Source of the DNA: Hypsibius dujardini
Lineage: Eukaryota; Tardigrada; Eutardigrada; Parachela; Hypsibiidae
Reading direction: 5' to 3'
NCBI GenBank assembly: GCA_001579985.1
Contig: LRSR01012920.1
Coordinates: forward strand, 1-64,000
Length of the DNA stretch: 64,000 nucleotides
Shown: positions 57,877 to 64,000 of the stretch, piece after piece
Numbering within the stretch: the first letter of the stretch is position 1
How the letters are laid out: every line of letters starts with the position of its first letter
Program-made: the position numbers and the translations under genes
The notes under the pieces: generated by a model
Seen by the model: only the letters and a program-made list of their open reading frames with translations
Database searches by the model: none
What the model was told of the DNA's origin: nothing

Positions 57877-60800
57877 TTACCAGAAAATTCCAGTTCCAAA
57901 TATGAAACTGACGAGAACAATAACAACAGCAGCGACTGTTGCGACAACTGATTTTTCTGAAATAGCGAAACAATTGACGATGTAACATTTCTTTCCCTCA
58001 CAAAATGACACATCATAAACTTACCTAAGTTGCCGATGCAGCGGTCACCGCGGAATCCGCAAACGGGTCGGTTTGCGGGGGGACCGTTTTGACTACGCCA
58101 GATTAAATTCTGCTGTGACGTTTGCCGAAACGTATCGGAAACTAATTTATATTGCCATACGATCTAAACAAAATCAGCAATATTATTGGTATTCTACGCA
58201 AAGGCTAAATAATGCGAGCTGTTGTAATCGAATAGTGCTTTGAATCATTGGCGAATTAAGATCGGCCTGGAGAGTATGGTAAGTTTGCTGGAGGGGGTGA
58301 CAACCCCCCCCCCCGCCGGGCAAAGGATGCAAGTTTCAACATGTAAGAATTCTGAAACTTATGGCCCCCTCCGCTTTCTTCCCCCTCGCCTGGAGGGGGG
58401 GGGGCAACGATCCGGTCGGCCCAACGATCAATCCACCACCGTTTTGAATTGTAAGATAATTCGCATACTTCCATCTCTCCATTAGTGGCATTCATTCTGT
58501 ACAAATCCACATCACATATTCGCATTCCTGAAATTAGTTACAGACATTTTTTATGTTTATAAAAGAATGAGAGCTTGATGAATCTGTTGTTCAGGTAGTT
58601 GACCATCAGATTATGGGCTGTACCTTTCGGTCCGATGAAAACTGATCGCGAATCGAGTTCGAAGGTTCGGTTCAAAAAGTATTTACGAAAGTTCGTGCCA
58701 GTCATGGCTTCCAATTGTCTGGATGAAAACTGAGATAAAACCTGCAGAAAATCGATTTCAATGACGCATAGTTTAAGGTTTCAGAGCTTTAGGTTATTAT
58801 CGTGGTTTCAATCATTCATTCATTTTCTTGAATGGTTTTACATGCGGATCTTCACCTCGGTAACACTTCCCATCACTTCGACTGCGGAAACCGTTATATC
58901 GTTGACCTGTCAAGTGAGAAAGCACAAATTGTTACAATAAAGTTTAGTTTCAAAAAAAAACAAATAAGCTGAATAATCTTCTGTTCATTCGTGTTAGAGG
59001 AACGTGGGGCTTGCTGCTTGGATATTGTGCGGCTTCGCGGAAACAAGAATCGCAAGGAGGAGTATCAGGTTGTTAACTTATTTTATAAATTTTAGCAAAA
59101 AACGTATGTGCGGTTAATCAAACATGAAGAAAAAAGAAAACAATTTCACAAAGACTGCAAAAACGTTTCCAGACCTAATAATTGCTTTTTGTTTGTCCCC
59201 TTACATGACAAAACGAATTCCATTAAAAAAATGCTATTAGAAGGAAAAATCCAGAGTTACTGATTAAGGGATTGACTTTAGGAATTATACTTGCTCAATA
59301 CTTAAAACATTATTAACGTACGGCGAACTCTATCGGCTGTTTTCCCAATCACTGATTAAACGATCACATGATGTCAGAAAGGGCTTCTAAGTCGAAGTGG
59401 CCGATAAATTAGTTAAAGTTTACGAATTCGACAAGAGCCTTTTAAGTGGCATTTAAGAAAAGATAAAAAACCTTGACCGTGTAATTAAAGCTCACCGAAC
59501 AACCACTTACAGAATTTTCGACTGTCAGCGTGCGATTGTACTCAGTCTGTGACTGGTTGCGAATCTCATTCATTAGTGCGGTAAGCACGTTCCATCGAGG
59601 AATGGGATTGCTGACTGTTATGAGGCTTTGAAAAGCGGTGAAGGCTTGCTGGAAAAATAAAATCAACTGGTTAGATTTTTAACAGAACGCGCACAAATTT
59701 GGTTGTTATCATTTTCTCACGCGTACATCGTCCGACGTGACATTGAACTGCCATTGCAATGCCCCTCCCATGGGAACAGCGGGTGAGCGTGGTGCGATGA
59801 AGATCTAGGGACGCACATGTGCGGTTAAAATTACGTCGAACGTGTAACCCAACAAAGTTTTATTATTTCTTTCTAACTGAGATAAGCAGTCTGGTACTAA
59901 CATAATCTCCGCTGGTCATTTTGAGCCTGTCTGCTGTGACCTATAAGAAAAAAAATTCAGTTGAATGGTACAACAAGTTCCCCCATGAATTTAGAGTTAT
60001 AATTAAGGTTGATAATTCAAAAGATAATAGCGACAATTGTATCAAACAAGTTATCAATCTGGGAGCTCTTTCTCAAGGCATTAATGAAGCCACTGCACGT
60101 GGTGATATAAAATAGCGTGTTATCCCCTCGGTTGAGATTCACGTCTTCGCACAGCAGACTAACGGTCGACCATGAATATCGCTCGAATAAGGCTAGCGTA
60201 GCTCGTACTAGACTTAATTGGTCAGACGATGGGAAGGTCACAACCGTGGGGAACCGTTGGGTTCGTCAGTGACAAATCCACCGCTAAGCTGAAAATAATC
60301 TTTTATGTTTTTTCAAGATTAAAGGTTTACAGCGTTTAAGTTTCAGTGACTCACACTGCCATCAAGGGAACGTCCCATTCTGTGGATGAAACGAGAGCCA
60401 AGTACTCAACTCATGCCACTAAGAAAAACATTTCTGGATTTAATGGTTGCCCCTTTCTATTTACCTCTAGCAAAATCGCTTAAAGCGATGACTTCGAGGC
60501 TGCATCCTAAATTTGAAACAATTCATGTGGTTATACTCACACGTCAGCAAGGAGCAGCACGAGATGGCACAGACAAAACAATTAGCCGATTAGCCCGTTT
60601 TTATATTCAGCTAAAACTTAGTGACAAAGAATGTTCAGTGTGCTCTGTTTGTGATTAAGATTTTAAATTTAGTTCTAATGAAACCAGATGAATAATTTCA
60701 AAAAGTTCAATTTTTTTCCAGGTAAAACCTGTAGTGACTGAAAATTTTAGTTCAATTTTTTTCATAAGAAAGTAAGGCTCTAAATAATTGGTCAAAGAAA

Positions 60801-61382
60801 TTTTAATTCGGTTTCGGTTTAGTTTTTTGTTAAGTTTTGCCATTCCAATCTTTGATCAATGCGCAAATAAGAAAATGTATTTTAAAACAAATTCCCAACA
60901 AATTATGGAAGGGTTTGAAAGCAGCCCCTCGAAACTTTTGAAACATCACAATCGACAAGGTGAATTGGTGGAGAATCCGAAGCCCATGCAAGTTCAAATA
61001 TTTGAGTTTCGAAATGGTGTTTAATTTCAGCTAACAACTTTCACAGCCCACCTGGACTTATGAGAACTGTAAAGTCCCGTGGATTATCACGTATCAGCTG
61101 GTCCACCTCCATGGCCAATATCGGCATCAATGCAGCGGCCTCAGGACATGAGTAGTTACCGGGTTTATAAACGGATAATCGCCTGACTTGGCTCAAAGTA
61201 GTCGGGAACATCCTCAATGCCCGAGCCAAGGCCACGTCATATGCTGGACTCTGTGCGTAGTAGCCGTAGATGGGGTTGTCCCCAATGATGACCGATATAA
61301 TAGTCACACCTCGACGGTCATAACCCTCGATGCCGGAAATAGTCAAGTGTATACAGATCACGCAGTTCAAGAGCCTATACAT
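57877..61382 (-). pseudogene. Receptor gene E: B-type copy, degraded (exon 5 deleted)
   Basis: Twelve of 13 exons remain on the minus strand: 61382-61052, 60506-60465, 60379-60355, 60288-60051 (partial exon 4), 59940-59902, 59804-59721, 59648-59511, 58906-58856, 58741-58624, 58527-58469, 58163-58025 and 57956-57877. Relative to B, a deletion of a few hundred bp removes the end of exon 4 and all of exon 5, joining SSQIDN to intron sequence. Exon 4 also lacks 2 bp near 60260 (AACCCAACGG versus AACACTCAACGG). The other exons keep exact lengths, phases and splice sites, and the marks FIAPRSP, MTSGDY, FIGPKG and RPVCGFRGDRC. At the B nonsense site E has CGA (Arg). The TM (VAAVVIVLVSFIFGTGIFW) runs straight into TAA or a donor. 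Confidence 0.82.
58246..58441. mobile_element. hAT-like MITE in intron 11 of gene E
   Basis: A 196-bp element with poly-C and poly-G tracts. The left end is CATTGGCGAATTAAGATCGG and the right end (reverse complement) CGGTGGTGGATTGATCGTTG. It is flanked by near-identical 8-bp words (CTTTGAAT at 58238-58245, TTTTGAAT at 58442-58449), which fits hAT. In gene B only its left part remains (39431-39500). Confidence 0.6.
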
Positions 61383-63589
61383 TATACAAGATGTGGCTTA
61401 TTTCGTATTGGAATCTTCAAAAAAATAGGGACTGAATTCCTAAATTTTAGCAAAGATTCTGCGCCGTGTGTTAATGTGTTAGCGTGCTTATATCGTTTCA
61501 GAAACAGTTGATCCGCACGTAAAGTTTTGCGAAGCTATGTTGTAGGCGGCATCATGAAGCGTGCTTTAAGTAAAATTGAGCATTAGCGCGCGTTACATGT
61601 GATCACATGATTGACATGATTGGATTGTTCCGTATGAGTATTTAGCCTTTGAGAAATGTGCTCGCATCTGGTTGATATACCTACTCCGAATTGTGGTTTT
61701 ACACCTGAAAATGGAGTACAAACAGGGTGGGGAACTTATAGCCTAAGGCAGAGAGTGTCCAAATTTTCCATTTGATCCAAGCTGACCTCAATTCCCTACT
61801 GTTCGTGCGTATGTACAGTACACATTACACCTACCTTTAAAGGTAGGTTCAATGCTGAAGGCTTAATTCCGAACAGGGGAACTGCTAGGTGACTCGTACA
61901 TATGCGCCTCATTTACGAGAATTAAGTCGTTTTGTTTGTCTGCGTACCCAACTATCTGTCTATTTGGCTCTTTCTGTCTGCCAGCTTGTCTGCTAGTCTC
62001 TTTGTTTGTTAGCTTGCTTGTCTGCTTGATGGGCTGTGCGTCTGTTTGTCTGAACAGCTGTTTGTCTATCTGTTGTTTGTCTGTTTATCAATCAGTCTGA
62101 TTATCTGTTAGTTTATTCTGTCTGTCTGTCTACCTAAGTGTCTGTCTTGGGGCCTCCTTTCTTGCTCGACCCGAAGCAGCTGTAGTTTTTAACCAATTTT
62201 TTACAGTTTCGCCTGTCCCCCGCCCCAAACAATTGTTATTGAGGGCTCGTGCATGGGACATGTCTGGTCAATACTTGCTTCTATAGTTGATGAAGATATT
62301 GGGCGGTATAGTCGCAGTCCGTCCACAAGCACTTTAACGGTCTCTCATCGTACAGTCCGATTCACATGTCGCGCACATTCAGCTTGCAACCTTAATCACA
62401 TAGATCTAACTGTAAGGTTTGGCACGAAGATCCGCAGAAACGTTTATCCGGTAGAACGCATAGGAGCAATTAGGTGCTTGATAAGCATAGTGGCGGACAC
62501 CTGAAACAACCCAATAAAACAAGGTAATAACGAATTCAGGGAACCTGTTATTTCGGCACAATAGGAGCATCCCTTCAAGCTACAGGCGTGAGGCTTCTCT
62601 CTTGAATTGCGATTACTATGAAACCACCGGCTCCAAAGGGTAATTGTGCCTAATATGGTATGTTAGTCAAGTTTCACGTCTTACCTGAGTAAATATTTTC
62701 ATGAGTTTTTACGTGAGCCTCTGACGGAACCTGAACGCGCATTCAGGATAATTGCAAGCAAACGGCTTCACACCTTCAGAGAAATAACAAATTGACATTT
62801 ACTAAAACAATGATTTAACAAAGCAAATGACGTCTGTCTACATGAAGAAGTGCAGGCCCTGGTCTAGCTATCTTCATGGAATAGTATATGAGTCACCAGA
62901 CACTGCTTAGTGGTAAATCCGCATCCCTCTTCATCACAACGGAATGGATGTTCACCTGGAAATTACCAAGTTACAAATCGCAGCAACTTTTCCATTATAA
63001 TGCTTTATATAATAAGAGCAGTTATCCGAGCCTTCGAGGACTTTTTGTGGGGAAGAGCCATGTGCGGGGAGGGGGGGTCAGTTTTGTGTGGCTTAAACTA
63101 CAAGTCCCCTTCCATTTCCCTCATCTTATCTCCTCTCACTTTCAGTTTTTTCGATGTTGACCGTTGTTTCCTAACTTAATGAATCGGAGATTGCTTTTTC
63201 AGACCCCATCAAGTTTCCTTTACACAAACAAATTGAAACCTTAAATATTGGACACTGTCCGCACAAATTTCGTGCAAAAAAAACGCCCCTTTTTGCCCCC
63301 CCCCTTAAGTTTTGTTCACGGCATTTACACGACCGATGGCAAGCTTGCTTGGGGAAGTGGCAGGGGCTTGTTCAGGATCCTTACAGGTCGGAACCAGAAC
63401 CCCTGAGAGGTGGGCCAGGGGGTGGGCAAGGGGTACAAAGCATTTTTTTAAAAACTTAAACCAAAATTTGATAAATCGCTCCTGATCGTTTTAAAGTTGT
63501 GCGAATAATTACCAGGCTCCTGGGATTTCAAAATATTTTCAAAAACTCCAGTTTGGCATAAGAAGCGAATTTTTCCGGGGTCCAAAATA
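61383..63589. other. Upstream flank of gene E
   Basis: No gene seen. 61920-62150 is a degenerate CTGT/TTGT tract. 62200-62400 is shared with 48820-48960. 62540-62830 is shared with 45440-45770. 63365-63430 resembles one unit of the TTCCGGTCTG repeat, and 63440-63720 a decayed MITE. Bases 62831-63360 show no feature. Confidence 0.5.
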
Positions 63590-64000
63590 AATATGGATCG
63601 TATCAATGAGAGCAAAAGTGAAGTTGAACATATTCAACTATGATTTAAACTTTATGAAGAAAAAAAAGATTTTTGAAAATCTTGTGAATTCCCATCCGGG
63701 AATTAGACCCCAGTCATCCATAACCAGGTATTGACTGGGATATATTTCACGGTGTCAAAAATAATTTTTAATATTTTTGCGTTCGTTGGGTCTTGGTGCA
63801 GTCGGCAAATCAACCAATTTAAGAAGAACTGCAAACTGCGGAAATGTTTCGAACAAGACTAACGATTATGGATTTTTCGGCCATTTGAACTGTTTAATGA
63901 AATTCGTAAAATACTGCAATAAGAAGTAGCACAAAGTGTCGTCAATATCTCAGGATATAACAGGAATTAAATAAGGCGGCCGATACTGAAGTCTAAAGAC
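63590..64000. repeat. Outer arm of the inverted duplication (partner of 28735-29110)
   Basis: Reverse-complement match to 28735-29110, reaching the edge of the window. The homology may continue beyond it. Confidence 0.75.

Larger units (their letters stand above)
57600..62830. repeat. Direct duplication unit 2 (contains gene E)
   Basis: Same-orientation partner of 38690-45770, about 18.7 kb away. It is shorter, with deletions in exon 4 to intron 5 of the receptor gene and in the downstream tandem arrays. Confidence 0.82.

Overview
The window is animal (metazoan) nuclear DNA, probably from a small ecdysozoan, and a tardigrade is my best guess. It has intron-rich genes, GT-AG splice sites, many short inverted-repeat DNA transposons and no operons. 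The tardigrade guess rests on family resemblance only: the receptors carry an N-R-[IL]-W-A-V motif in place of DRY, and natriuretic-peptide-receptor-like genes are expanded. It needs a database search to confirm.

Layout. 1-5516: mostly non-genic, with a 13-bp minisatellite and a foldback element. 5517-7500: a complete three-exon class-A GPCR on the plus strand. 7501-9680: repeats, including a clean MITE nested in an older repeat. 9683-13138: a complete three-exon laccase-type multicopper oxidase on the minus strand. 13139-18840: intergenic, with a hAT-like MITE, a CA-rich microsatellite, and a long-TIR element that carries a second hAT-like element inside it. 18878-19080: a GPCR exon fragment, followed at once by a foldback element. 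20660-23454: a second complete three-exon GPCR. 23663-27700: MITEs, a solo LTR and a dispersed duplication. 27718-28418: a truncated, frameshifted GPCR pseudogene.

28.7-64 kb: a rearranged cluster of genes encoding an ANF-receptor (natriuretic peptide receptor) ectodomain plus one transmembrane segment. I name the copies A (plus, 30967-36173), B (minus, 39062-42799), C (minus, relic, 47306-48376), D (minus, 50515-56033) and E (minus, degraded, 57877-61382). There are also two small plus-strand relics upstream of A. A and D are near-identical inverted copies, each with the same 13 exons. B and E are direct copies of a second subtype with the same 13-exon plan, and nine of the 13 exons have identical lengths in both subtypes. 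The flanks show that the inverted repeat once ran from about 28.7 to 37.7 kb against about 49.0 to 64.0 kb, with B and C in the spacer. I see no kinase-homology or guanylyl-cyclase domain after any transmembrane exon. The family therefore looks like truncated, clearance- or decoy-type receptors, which I consider the most interesting system in the window.

The three gene groups (GPCRs, oxidase, ANF-type receptors) show no evident functional link beyond proximity. The GPCR and ANF-receptor groups look like lineage-specific tandem expansions that are being broken and reshuffled by small inverted-repeat elements.
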